Below are positions 11,261 through 21,600 of a DNA stretch of 64,000 nt, in pieces. Origin of the DNA: Penium margaritaceum (taxonomy: Eukaryota > Streptophyta > Zygnematophyceae > Desmidiales > Peniaceae); the NCBI GenBank assembly GCA_023375785.1, contig SZWC01000103.1, positions 550,613-614,612 on the forward strand. Direction: 5' to 3'. The translations under genes were made by a program, and so were the position numbers. Under the pieces are notes generated by a model that worked only from the letters and a program-made list of their open reading frames with translations, did not search any database and was not told the DNA's origin. How positions within the stretch are numbered: position 1 is the first letter of the stretch; every line of letters begins with the position of its first letter.

Positions 11261-11468
11261 GAGTGACGGCTTGTTCCCCAGTTGGCTAAAAAATGGGAGC
11301 AGGAAGACTGGTGGTGTCCGATATCCTGTCAGCTAGAAGAGGTTGGTTGCGGCAGAGGGAGTCAGGCAGCGGGCAAAGGCGCTAGACCGCTGATGTCAGG
11401 GGAGTGACGGCTTGTTCTCCAGTTGGCTCGGAAATGGGAGCAGGAAGACTGGTGGTGTCCGATATCAT
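11261..11468. repeat. 67-bp direct repeat inside E4
   Basis: The sequence beginning GAGTGACGGCTTGTT at 11261 recurs at 11402 (offset 141) with few differences. Each copy ends near GGTGGTGTCCGATATC (about 11327 and 11468). It is probably an internal duplication in the element. No coding content is recognised. Confidence 0.8.
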
Positions 11469-11945
11469 TACGGCGGCAGTTATGCCTGCAGCAGCTGACC
11501 AGGCAAGGAGGCGATGCGAGAAGGCGGCTCGAGGTGATGGGCGCAAGCGGGCAGAGGATGACAGCGAGGAAGGAGCAGATAAAGTTGAGAAGGTAAGATG
11601 AAAGAGGAGGAGATGTGATGAGGGGCAGCGGATGGCAGACAGCAGGAAGCGTCTTGGTAGTTGACGGCAGACGGCGGCTTGAGAGTTGCTTACGGCTGAT
11701 GTGGGCAACAAGTCACCGGTTGTTGGCCACGGGCGTGCAAATGGGCGCTGGGCTTCCTTAGGATGACAAGGCGTTTCTTCAGCGTGGAGAACTCATCAGG
11801 CAGAGCTGCTAATGTCAGCTGCTGGCGAAGCGGCAAGGCGCGGGACGATGGTAGCGGCGGTAGAAGATTGCAGGTGGAAGTGATGGAGGGAAGATGGCGG
11901 CAGAGCGAAGACGTAGTCACAGGGCACCAGGTGACGTTGCTTGAT

Positions 11946-11957
11946 GCTCTGATACCA
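11946..11957 (-). other. E4 primer-binding site (initiator tRNA-Met 3' end)
   Basis: The plus strand reads GCTCTGATACCA directly before the LTR, so the minus strand gives a perfect TGGTATCAGAGC adjoining the 5' LTR. This fixes the orientation of E4. Confidence 0.9.
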
Positions 11958-12595
11958 TGTCAGAAGAATGTAGGCACGAGAACAGCAGCAGCAGAAACAG
12001 GCAGAAGCGTTAGGACAAGCAAGTGTACGTTAGCAAAGTGTCGTAGCTGAGAGCGGTGCGAGGCGTTAGTCGTGAAGGCTGACAGGGGCTGAGACGCGAG
12101 ATAGCCGAGATAGACAGGTTGATGTGAGAGAGAGTGCTGGCGAGATGAGTGATGGTTGGCGGAGTATGGGAGCTGAGCGAAGGAGCGATAGTGACAGAGC
12201 GAAGCGTTGAGAGGGACCGGTGAAGGCAAAGAGTGCGAGGAGCAAGCAGAGCAAAGACACAGTGGCATAGCCGCGCAACCAAAGGGTTACAGGATGAGTA
12301 GAACTATTCTCGTTAAGCTGGAAGGAATTAACATCCTCCGTATATGTATAAAACAGGACAAGACAAAACAGGAAATGGCTTCTTGTGCGCTAGCCAGACC
12401 ACTTGCGGGGTGACCACTGATTATGGGATCACTTGGTCCGATAGCCGTTCGCCAGCTAAGGCGCCGACAACGGTTAGTGCATCGACAATGGCTAGTGTGT
12501 CGACCGAGGTGGTTCGGGCCAGAGCTGAACCATTCTTGATAACTTATTTTCCAGCTGGTGGGAGTCCTGTCAGGTTTACGGTAATATTTATGACA
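11958..12595 (-). repeat. E4 5' LTR (638 bp)
   Basis: Reads TGTCATAAATATT...TTCTGACA on the minus strand. A TATA-like TTTTATACATATA lies at about 12341-12353. Downstream of it the sequence resembles the solo LTRs at 33504 and 40555, with a shared CCTTTGGTT followed by a GCGGCT-type segment and then pyrimidine-rich DNA. Upstream it shares GGCTTCTT and CGCTAGCC blocks with those LTRs and with the fragment at 30819. It therefore belongs to the same LTR group, not to the E1-E3 group. Confidence 0.8.
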
Positions 12596-14583
12596 CAAAC
12601 AAGGTAGAATACTGGTGGCTCGGTGTGGCTATTGTGCGCAATGCCTTGACAAAGTTAGCATGTGCCACTAACCATGACCACACACTTTACCAAGTGACTT
12701 TGACTTCTACAAATTGTAACACGAGTCAGTCACGATCAGAGTGCCCAATCACAGTGCACATTTAATATGCATGACCTTGCAGGTATAAACTAGGTAAAAA
12801 CCCGGTGGCTTGGCACGGCTATTGTGCGCAATGCCTTGACAAAGTTGGCATGTGCCACTGACCATGACCACAAAGTTTACCAAGTACCTTAAACGGCTAT
12901 GAATCATAACACGATTTAGCCACGATCAGAGTGTCCAATCACAGTACAGATATACTGGGCATGACCTTGCAGGTATAAACAACGTAGAATACTGGTGGCT
13001 CGGTGTGGCTATTGTGCGCAATGCCTTGACAAAGGTGACATGTGCCACTGACCATGACCAGAAGGTTTACCAAGTGACTTTAACTTCTACGAATTGTAAC
13101 ACGAGCCAGCCACGGTCAGAGTGCCCAATCACAGGTCAGATGTACTAGGCATGACCGTGCAGGTATAAACAAGGTAAAAAACCAGTGGCTTGGTACGGCT
13201 ATTGTGCGCAAGGCCTTGAAACGTTGGCATGTGCCACTGACCATGACCACAAAGTTTACCCAGTACCTTCAACGGCTATGAATAATAACACGAGTCAGCC
13301 ACGGTCAGAGTGTCCAATCATAGTGCAGATATACTAGGCATGACCTTGCATGTACATACAAGGTAGAATACTGGTGGTTCGGTGTGGCTATTGTGTGCAA
13401 TGCCTTTACAAAGTTGGCATGTGCCACTGACCATGACCACAAATGAATCCAAGTGAATTGTACTTCTATTGATCATAACACGAGTAAGCCATGGTCAGAG
13501 TGTCCAATCACACTGCAAATGTACTAGGCATGATCTTACATGTAAAAAGAAGGCAGAATACTGGTGGCGCGGTGTGGCTATTGTGCGCAATGCCTTGAAA
13601 AAGTTGGCATGTGCCACTGACCATGACCACAAATGTATCCAAGTGACTTTCACTTCTACGAATCGTAACACGACTCAGCCAGAGTCAGAGTGCCCAATCA
13701 CAGTGTACATATAATATGAATGACCTTACAGGTATAAACAAGGTAAATAACTGGTGGCTTGGCACAGCTGTTGTGCGCAATGCCTTGACAAAGTTGGCAT
13801 GTGCCATTGACCATTATCACAAAGTTTTCCAAGTTCCTTAAACGGGTATGAATCATAACACGAGTCGGCCACGGTCAGAGTGTCCAATTACAGTGCAGAT
13901 ATCCTGGGCATGACCTTGCAGGTAGAAACAAGGTTGAATACTAGTGGCTCAGTGTGTGGCTATTGTGCGCAATGCCTTGACAAAGTTGGCATGTGCCACT
14001 GACCATGACCACAAGTGACTTTTACTTCTATTGATCATAACACGAGTCAGCCACGGTCAGAGTGTCCAATCATAGTGCACATCTAATATACATGACCTTG
14101 TATGTATAAACAAGGTAAAAAACTGTTGGCTTGGCACAGCTATTGTGCACAATGCCTTGAGAAAGTTGGCATGTGCCACTGACCATGACCACACGTGACT
14201 TTTACTTCTATTGATCATAACACGAGCCAGCCACAGTCAGAGTGTCCAATCACGGTGCACATCTAATGTGCATGTCCTTGCAGGTATACACAAGGTAAGA
14301 AAACCGGAAGCTTGGCACGGCTATTGTTGGCAATGCCTTGACAAAGTTGGCATGTGCCACTAACCATGACCACACAGTTTACCAAGTACCTTAAACGGCT
14401 ATGAATCATAATACGAGTCAGCCATGTTCTGAGTGTCCAATTACAGTACAGATGTACTAGGCATGATATTGCAGGTGTAAACAAGGAAGAATACTGGTGG
14501 CTTGGTGTGGCTATTATGCGCAATGCCTTGACAACGTTGGCATGTGGCACTGACCATGACCAGAACGTTTACCAAGTGACTTT
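12596..14583. repeat. 190-bp tandem satellite, block 3
   Basis: About 10.5 monomers between E4 and E3. The last five bases (ACTTT) are the left target-site duplication of E3. Some monomers carry short deletions, for example near 14010 and 14190, where the segment before ACTTTTACTTCTA is shortened. No gene is seen. Confidence 0.96.
14579..14583. other. target-site duplication ACTTT (left, E3)
   Basis: ACTTT precedes the LTR and recurs at 18662-18666. It corresponds to monomer positions 178-182 of the satellite. Confidence 0.9.
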
Positions 14584-15656
14584 TGTCAGGAAAATGTCAT
14601 GACAGTTAGCTGCTGGAGATGCACAGAAGAGATGACGGCCGAAGCATCGGCAAAGGTGCTGGCAGCTGATGGCATGCTGACGTCAAGAGAGATCACAGGC
14701 ACGACTGTGAGGCAAGCACTGAGAAGTATGACGAGGTGAAGCGGGGGCGGTGCCAGAGGCACAGGCCAAGCCGGAGATAGAACTGGCGTGGGCGTAGTGT
14801 CACTCGACACGGGCGCTTCGAGTTCTGGAGGCCCCTTGGGTGAGTAGTACGGGCACGACGGAGCGAAGCGGAGGAGCGGGTGCTGTGAGGAGATGGATCA
14901 CAGGCCTTAGCCAGCAGGCGGGCAAGTGAGGAGGTCCAGTGACAATGTAATGAACAAGGTGCCACGGGCAGAGAGCACGTAGCGAGGTAGATGAACGAGT
15001 GCCACAGCACGGAGGCGGACAACAGCAAGGAGACAATGGGCAGCACCATACCACGGAGGTGAGTGAAGGAATGAGGAAATGATTGATTGATAATACTGAG
15101 GATAACAGAGGCAGAGATACAAGAGCAGAAGTACAAGGTTAAGTACTATGCTAAGATTACCTAGTCCTGACACTGCTAAGATGGGTGGCGCGTGTAAGCG
15201 CGCCGTAGCCGTTCTGCTTGTTTGGCTCGTGTCGTGGGTCGTGGGTGCGCTTCCCGGTGCGGAGCGCACGTTAGAGTTAGGAGGTCTGCGACCTTTCTCC
15301 GTGGTAGGTCGTGCCCTACATACGTTGTCGTGTAGCATGGACCGAGCCGCTCGGTTTCTTCCGTTAGCCCAGGTCCGTGGCGGTAGAACGGAGACTGTGC
15401 AGTACCGTGGCTGGTGGCGTCAGGCTCGGCATCCACGTCTGCTTGGGTGCGGTTGGTTCGGCACGTCCGTTGCCTGGACTTGCGCTGATACTTTGGTCGT
15501 GCGAGTCTTCGGAAGTCTTGGTCAGAGTTGATCTGGACCTCTTGGGGATATTCTGGCTTGGCCTTTTCTTGAGGGGTAGGGGAGTGCAGGCTGCCCATTT
15601 CTTGTTCGGTAGAAGTCAAGTGGGCAGTCTTGTGAGCATTGTATTTTATTCTGACA
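14584..15656 (-). repeat. E3 3' LTR (1073 bp)
   Basis: On the plus strand it starts TGTCAGGAAAATG and ends TTATTCTGACA. It pairs with 17589-18661 at identical length. The part next to the interior (15656 down to 15176) is open in the frame of the internal ORF. A hairpin with GGCGCG/CGCGCC arms lies at 15187-15204, close to the ORF end; the 5' copy has lost it by mutation. Confidence 0.93.
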
Positions 15657-15665
15657 CCCCCCTTT
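15657..15665 (-). other. E3 polypurine tract
   Basis: AAAGGGGGG on the minus strand, directly upstream of the 3' LTR. This is the expected plus-strand primer position and confirms the minus orientation. Confidence 0.85.
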
Positions 15666-16084
15666 AATGCCACAAGACTGCTCAGGTGCTGATGCTTGAT
15701 GAGGATGCGGTCTGGTGGTCGTGTTTGGTGTGGTTCTGCGAAGGAGGTTGTCAGGGCGGAGGATCGCTTCTGCTTTTCTGGTTTCCCTGTTGTTGGGACG
15801 CAGTACCACAGTGATGGTGGGTTCGCCTTGGTCCGGTGTTCGTCAGACGAGTTCTGAGTCTTTGGAGATGAGAGGTGGAGAATCTCCACTAAGGGTTGCA
15901 GGTGCTTCGGAGATGCTCCGAGGCGCAGCTGAGGGGGAAGGAGGAAGAGCTCGGTGGGATCACTGTTTTTTTATGTCGGGTCGCGCTTCGGGCTGGGAGA
16001 GAGAGTTCTTGCTAGCAGTGTAATGCGATTGACAGTGATGCTGTGGCAGAGCATAAGTGCCAGTTGTACGCCAGCTTCTTTTGT

Positions 16085-16190
16085 GACAGGTGCTATCAGC
16101 TGTTATTGTTGCTGTTGCTGCTTCTCTTCTTGCTCCTCCTGGCATTGTTGCTTTTGTTCTTGCTGTAGCTGCTGTTGCTTTTGTCGTTGA
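16085..16190 (-). repeat. CAA/CAG-rich tract in E3
   Basis: Imperfect GTTGCTGTTGCTG-type triplets on the plus strand. On the minus strand they encode a Gln/Glu-rich run in the frame of the E3 ORF. A similar triplet tract lies at about 17100-17220. These are expansion-prone, low-complexity segments. Confidence 0.75.
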
Positions 16191-17576
16191 TGGGGTGGTA
16201 CATAGCAGGCAGGTCGGTGCGTAGGGGAGTGATCAGCTTTCAGGGGATAAGATGTGGTTGATGTCTCCGTTGTCAAGAATCCTGGCTGTCTGTGAGGGGG
16301 AATGTATCAGCCAGGCAGTTCATCCTGGATGGTGAACTTAGGGCTGGCAGGTTGGGTGTTGATGGCTTGAGGTTGGGTGTCTTGATCAGCTGCAGGCAGA
16401 ATCATTTTGCCATAAAACCTGATCATGAACTCGTTGACTTCGTCAGGAGTGAATGGTGACCGGTCGAGAGGTAGCCAGACATACTCGACTGGTGTTGAGA
16501 GCTCCTGCGTTTTGTTGTGTTGCAGCAATGGAACTTCCTCAGGAGGCCAGTTTGGGGTAGAAAGGTTGTCTTCATAGCAAGATGGTGGGGCAGATGGAGG
16601 AGTGGTGTTGGTGAGTTCCTTTGCTTCCTCAGAAGTGCGGTGAGGGCACTGCCAGGGGGAGTATGATGCAGTTCGGTCATAGGTGAAGTCAATGAAGTAG
16701 TCTTCATCCTTTGGTTCAGGCAGCTCAGACAAGAAGGCTGTGGTGGATACCGCAGGATCAGGTGTTGGAGTTGTGAAGGAAGACTCCATCACAGGTGCTG
16801 CTGCTGCTGGTGTTGCTGCGGCTGTTGGTCTTGTGAGGTGTCTGAGGAGGCGAGGGACTGTTGCCACGAGACAGCCAAGGATGAAAAGACAGGGCAACAT
16901 GGTGCTTCTCAGGCATTATCCCGTGGTTGACTTAGAGGCTGAGGATTAGGGATGAGGCAGCTGTTGGAGGAGGATCTTTGTGCGGTTGTTTCAACGGACG
17001 AAGGTTGATGGTAATGAAGGGTCTGCGGGCTGATCGTAGAGGTTTCTTGAGTGTGTAAGAGCAAGGGCGGTGCTTTTGAGGCGTCTTTTGGGCTGATGTG
17101 GCTGCTTCTGCTCCTGCTTCTGCTGCTGCGAGGGAAGAATACTGCTACTGCTGCTGGAGATGTGGTGTCTACGGCGAGGGAAGGCAAATTGATTGCTGCT
17201 GTTTGCTGCTGCTGCTGTGTGTGTCACCAGCCCCGAGCCATGCCCATACACGGTTTAGGAATGGTGGTGCCACACAGGATGCGTGGATGTTGGAGTGCTG
17301 TTGCTTCTGCTGCTGTTCCTGCTGCAAGGATAGTAGCTGGCGGATGTGATACTGACTGCTGCTACTGGTGTGAAAAGGCGGATGAAGGTCAATCCTGTGC
17401 GTTGTCAAACCAGGAATGCGCCCATACACATCTGGTCTGACGGTGTGAGAGTGACGGCACCAGTGCTGCTGCTGAAAATGCTAATGACGGCTGGTAGCGG
17501 TGAGACACCTCAGTCAGGCGTTTCAGGCGTTAGCAAAGAGGGAGGAGGCGATGATGGCTCCAGTATGTTTCTCTGG

Positions 17577-17588
17577 ACTCTGATACCA
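17577..17588 (-). other. E3 primer-binding site (initiator tRNA-Met 3' end)
   Basis: The minus strand reads TGGTATCAGAGT next to the 5' LTR, 11 of 12 bases of the plant initiator tRNA-Met site. Confidence 0.9.
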
Positions 17589-18661
17589 TGTCAGGAAAAT
17601 GTTATGACAGTTAGCTGATGGAGATGCACAGAAGAGATGACGGCCGAAGCATCGGCGAAGGTGCTGGCAGCTGACGGCATGCTAACGTCAAGAGAGATCA
17701 CAGGCACGACTGTGAGGCAAGCACTGAGAAGTATGACGAGGTGATGCGGGGGCGGTGCCAGAGGCACGGGCCAAGCCGGAGATAGAACTGGCGTGGGCGC
17801 AGTATCACTCGGCACGGGCGCTTCGAGTTCTGGAGGCGCCTTGGGTGAGCAGTGCGGGCACGACGGAGCAAAGCGAAGGAGCGGGTGCTGTGAGGAGATG
17901 GATCACAGGCCTTAGCCAGCAGGCGGGCAAGTGAGGAGGTCCCGTGACAATGTAATGAACAAGGTGCCACGGGCAGAGAGCACGTAGCGAGGAAGAGGAA
18001 CGAGTGCCACAGCACGGAGGCGGGCAACGGTAAGGAGACAACGGGCAGCACCACAGCACGGAGGTGAGCGAAGGAATGAGGAAATGATTGATTGATAACA
18101 CTGAGGATAATAGAGGCAGAGATACAAGAGCAGAAGTACAAGGTTAAGTACTATGCTAAGATTACCTAGTCCTGACACTGCTAAGGTGGGCGGCGCGTGT
18201 AAGCGCAACACAGCCGTTCTGCTTGTTTGGCTCGTGTCGCGGGTCGTGGGTGCGCTTCCCGGTGCGGAGCGCACGTTAGAGTTAGGAGGGCTGCAACGTT
18301 TCTCCGTGGTAGGTCGTACCCTGCATACATTGTCGTGTAGCATGGACCGAGCCGCTCGGTGACTTCCGTTAGCCCAGGTCCGTGGCGGTAGACCGGAGAC
18401 TGTGCAGTACCGTGGCTGGTGGCGGCAGGCTCGGCATCCACGTCTGCTTGGGTGCGGTTGGTCCGGCACGTCCGTTGCCTTGACTCGCGCTGATACTTTG
18501 GTCGTGCGAGTCTTCGGAAGTCTTGGTCAGAGTTGGTCTGGACCTCTTGGGGATATTCTGGCTTGGCTTTTTCTTGAGGGGTAGGGGAGTGCAGGCTGCC
18601 CATTTCTTGTTCGGTAGAAGTCAAGTGGGCAGTCTTGTGAGCATTGTATATTATTCTGACA
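17589..18661 (-). repeat. E3 5' LTR (1073 bp)
   Basis: Pairs with 14584-15656. The U3 frame is also open in this copy (18624 down to 18181). In E1 and E2 the 5' copies carry a stop in the equivalent frame. It is followed by the ACTTT duplication. Confidence 0.93.
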
Positions 18662-21600
18662 ACTTTAACTTCTAGGAATCATAAAACAAGTCAGCCATGG
18701 TCAGAGTACGCAATCACAGTGCACATCTATTATGCATGACCTTGCAGGTATGAAGAGGGTTTAAAAACGGTGTATTGGCATGACTATTGTGCGCAATGAC
18801 TTGACAAAGTTGGCATGTGCCACTCACCATGACCACAAAGTTTACCAAGTGACTTTAACTTCAACGAATCGTAACACAAGTCAGTCCCAGTCAGAATGCC
18901 CAATCACAGTTCTGATGTGCTAGGCACGACCTTGCAGGTATATACAAGGTACAAATTTGGTAGCTTGGCACGACTATTGTGCGCAATGCCTTGACAAAGT
19001 TGGCATGTGCCACTGACCATGACCACAAAGTTTACCAAGTACCTTAAACGGCTATAAATCATAACATGAGTCAGCCACGGTCAAAGTGTCCAATCACAAA
19101 GCAGATGTACTAGGCATGATCTTGCAGGTTGAAACAAGGTAGAATACTGGTGGCTCGGTGTGGCTATTGTGCGCAATGCCTTGACAAAGTTGGCATGTGC
19201 CACTGACCATGACCACAAAGTTTACCAAGTGACTTTAACTTCTACGAATTGTAACACGAGTCAGCCACAGTCAGGGTGCCTAATCACAGTTCAGATGTAC
19301 TAGGCATGACCTTGCAGGTATAAACAAGGTAAAAAGCCGGTGACTTGGCACGGCTATTGCGCGCAATGCCTTGACAGATTCGGCATGTGCCACTGACCAT
19401 GACCACGAAGTTTACCAAGTACCTGAAACGGCTATGAATCATAACAGGAGTCAGCTACGGTCAGAGTGTCCAATCACAATGCAGATGTACTAGGCATGAT
19501 CTTACAGGTACAAACAAGGTAGAATACTGGTGGCTCGGTGTGGCTTTTGTGCGCAATGCCTTGAAAAACTTGGCATGTGCCACTGACCATGACCACAAAT
19601 GTATCCAAATGACTTTTACTTATATTGATCAGAACACAAGTCAGCCACGGTCAGAGTGTCCAGTCACAGTACAGATATACTGGGCATGAACATGCAGGTA
19701 TAAACAAGGTAGAATACTGGTGGTTCGGTGTGGCTATTGTGCACAATGCCTTGACAAAGTTGGCATGTGCCACTGACCATGACCACAAATGTTTCAAAGT
19801 GACATTTACTTATATTGATCATAACACGAGTCAGCCACGGTCAAGGTGTCCAATCACAGTGCAGATGCACTAGGCATGATCTTGCAGGTACAAACAAGGT
19901 AGAATACTGGTGGCTTGGTGTGGCTATTGTGCACAATGCATTGACAAAGTTGGCATGTGCCACTGACCATGATCCCAGATGTATCCAAGTGACATTTACT
20001 TCCATTGATAATAACACAAATCAGCCACGGTCAGAGTGCCCAATCACAGTGCACATCTAATATAAATGACCTTGCATGTATAAAAAAAGGAAAAAAACCG
20101 GTGGCTTGGCACGGCTAATGTGCGCAATGCCTTGACAAAGTTGGCATGTGCCACTGACCATGACCACAAATGTATCCAAGTGACTTTTACTTCTATTGAT
20201 CATAACACGAGTCAGTCACAGTCAGAGTGTCCAATCATAGTGCAGATTTACTAGGCATCATCTTGAAGGTACAGACAAGGTAGAATACTGGTGGCTCGGT
20301 GTGGCTATTGTACCCAATGCCTAGACAAAGGCGGCATGTGCCACCGGATAACCACAACGTTTACAAAGTGACTTTCACTTCTACAAATCGTAACACGAGT
20401 CAGCCATGGTCAGAGTGCCCAATCACAGTACACATATAGTATACATGACCTTGCAGGTATACATAAGGTACAAAACCGGTGTCTTGGCACGGCTATTGTG
20501 CGCAATGCCTTGACAAAGCTGGCATGTGCCACTGACCATGTCCACAAAGTTCACCACGTGACGTTAACTTCTACGAATCGTAACACGAGTCAGCCACGGT
20601 CAGAGTGTCCAATCACAGTGCAGATGTACTAGGCATGATCTTGCAGGTTGAAACAAGGTAGAATACTGGTGGCTCGGTGTGGCTATTGTGCGCAATGCCT
20701 TGACAAAGCTGGCATGTGCCACTGACCATGTCCACAAAGTTCACCACGTGACGTTAACTTCTACGAATCGTAACACGAGTCAGCCATGGTCAGAGTGCCC
20801 AATCACAGTACACATATAGTATACATGACCTTGCAGGTATACATAAGGTACAAAACCGGTGTCTTGGCACGGCTATTGTGCGCAATGCCTTGACAAAGCT
20901 GGCATGTGCCACTGACCATGTCCACAAAGTTCACCACGTGACGTTAACTTCTACGAATCGTAACACGAGTCAGCCATGGTCAGAGTGCCCAATCACAGTA
21001 CACATATAGTATACATGACCTTGCAGGTATACATAAGGTACAAAACCGGTGTCTTGGCACGGCTATTGTGCGCAATGCCTTGACAAAGCTGGCATGTGCC
21101 ACTGACCATGTCCACAAAGTTCACCACGTGACGTTAACTTCTACGAATCGTAACACGAGTCAGCCATGGTCAGAGTGCCCAATCACAGTACACATATAGT
21201 ATACATGACCTTGCAGGTATACATAAGGTACAAAACCGGTGTCTTGGCACGGCTATTGTGCGCAATGCCTTGACAAAGTTGGCATGTTCCACTGACCATG
21301 ACCACAAAGTTTACCAGGTACCTTAAACGGCTATGAATCGTAACACGAGTCAGCCACGGTCAGAGTGTCCAATCACAGTGCAGATATACCAGAAATGACC
21401 TTGCAGATACAAACAAGGTAGAAAACTGGTGGCTCGGTGTGACTATTGTGCGCAATGCATTCACAATGTTGGCATGTGCCACTGGCCATTACCACAAATG
21501 TATCCAAGTGACTTTAACTTCTACTAGTCATAACACAAGTCAGCCACTGTCAGAGTGTCCAATCACAGTGCAGATGTACTAGGCATGATCTTGCAGGTGC

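Larger units (their letters stand above)
10348..12595 (-). mobile_element. truncated LTR element E4 (minus strand)
   Basis: Non-satellite block with a clear right end: an LTR at 11958-12595 flanked inwardly by a perfect primer-binding site. The element therefore reads right to left and this is its 5' LTR. No matching 3' LTR exists at the left edge. Satellite stops at monomer position about 139 on the left and resumes at about 77 on the right, so this is not a clean insertion. The interior (10348-11945) has four degenerate copies of a unit of about 140 bp and one 67-bp direct repeat, with no recognisable protein. A minus-strand frame over the left repeats only reads out the repeat. Confidence 0.75.
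15176..16900 (-). pseudogene. decayed long ORF of E3, running into the 3' LTR
   Basis: One minus-strand frame from ATG 16900 to TAG 15176 spans 575 codons with only three internal stops (TGA at 16309-16307, TAA at 16105-16103, TAA at 15973-15971); about 27 would be expected at random. The first 197 residues begin with a hydrophobic stretch (MLPCLFILGCLVATV) followed by a basic PRLLRHL, then a Ser/Thr/Pro/Ala linker, and near residues 150-165 the motif FTPDEVNEFMIRFYG. A Gln/Glu-rich run follows before the second stop. The last 160 codons lie in the 3' LTR and end QAERLRRAYTRHPS. E2 has the same head, motif and tail, and E1 a similar tail. No known family is recognised; a membrane-anchored accessory or Gag-like protein is possible. 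Confidence 0.55.
14584..18661 (-). mobile_element. LTR retrotransposon E3 (minus strand), lacking pol
   Basis: A complete 4078-bp LTR element. Both LTRs are 1073 bp and the target-site duplication is ACTTT (14579-14583 and 18662-18666, monomer positions 178-182). On the minus strand the order is 5' LTR 18661-17589, PBS 17588-17577, a 1932-bp interior, polypurine tract 15665-15657, and 3' LTR 15656-14584. The interior has CAG/CAA-rich tracts and one long decayed frame, with no gag-pol motifs. It matches E1 and E2 in architecture and shares leader and ORF motifs with E2. Confidence 0.93.

Noticed and set aside
10987-12282. Several minus-strand Ser/Leu-rich frames in E4
   Set aside because: None shows a known motif, they overlap one another in different frames, and the left ones merely translate the 140-bp repeats.
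14800-15531. Plus-strand and overlapping minus-strand frames in the E3 3' LTR other than the long ORF
   Set aside because: They are shadows in GC-rich LTR sequence, without an equivalent in E1 or E2 and with no recognisable motif.
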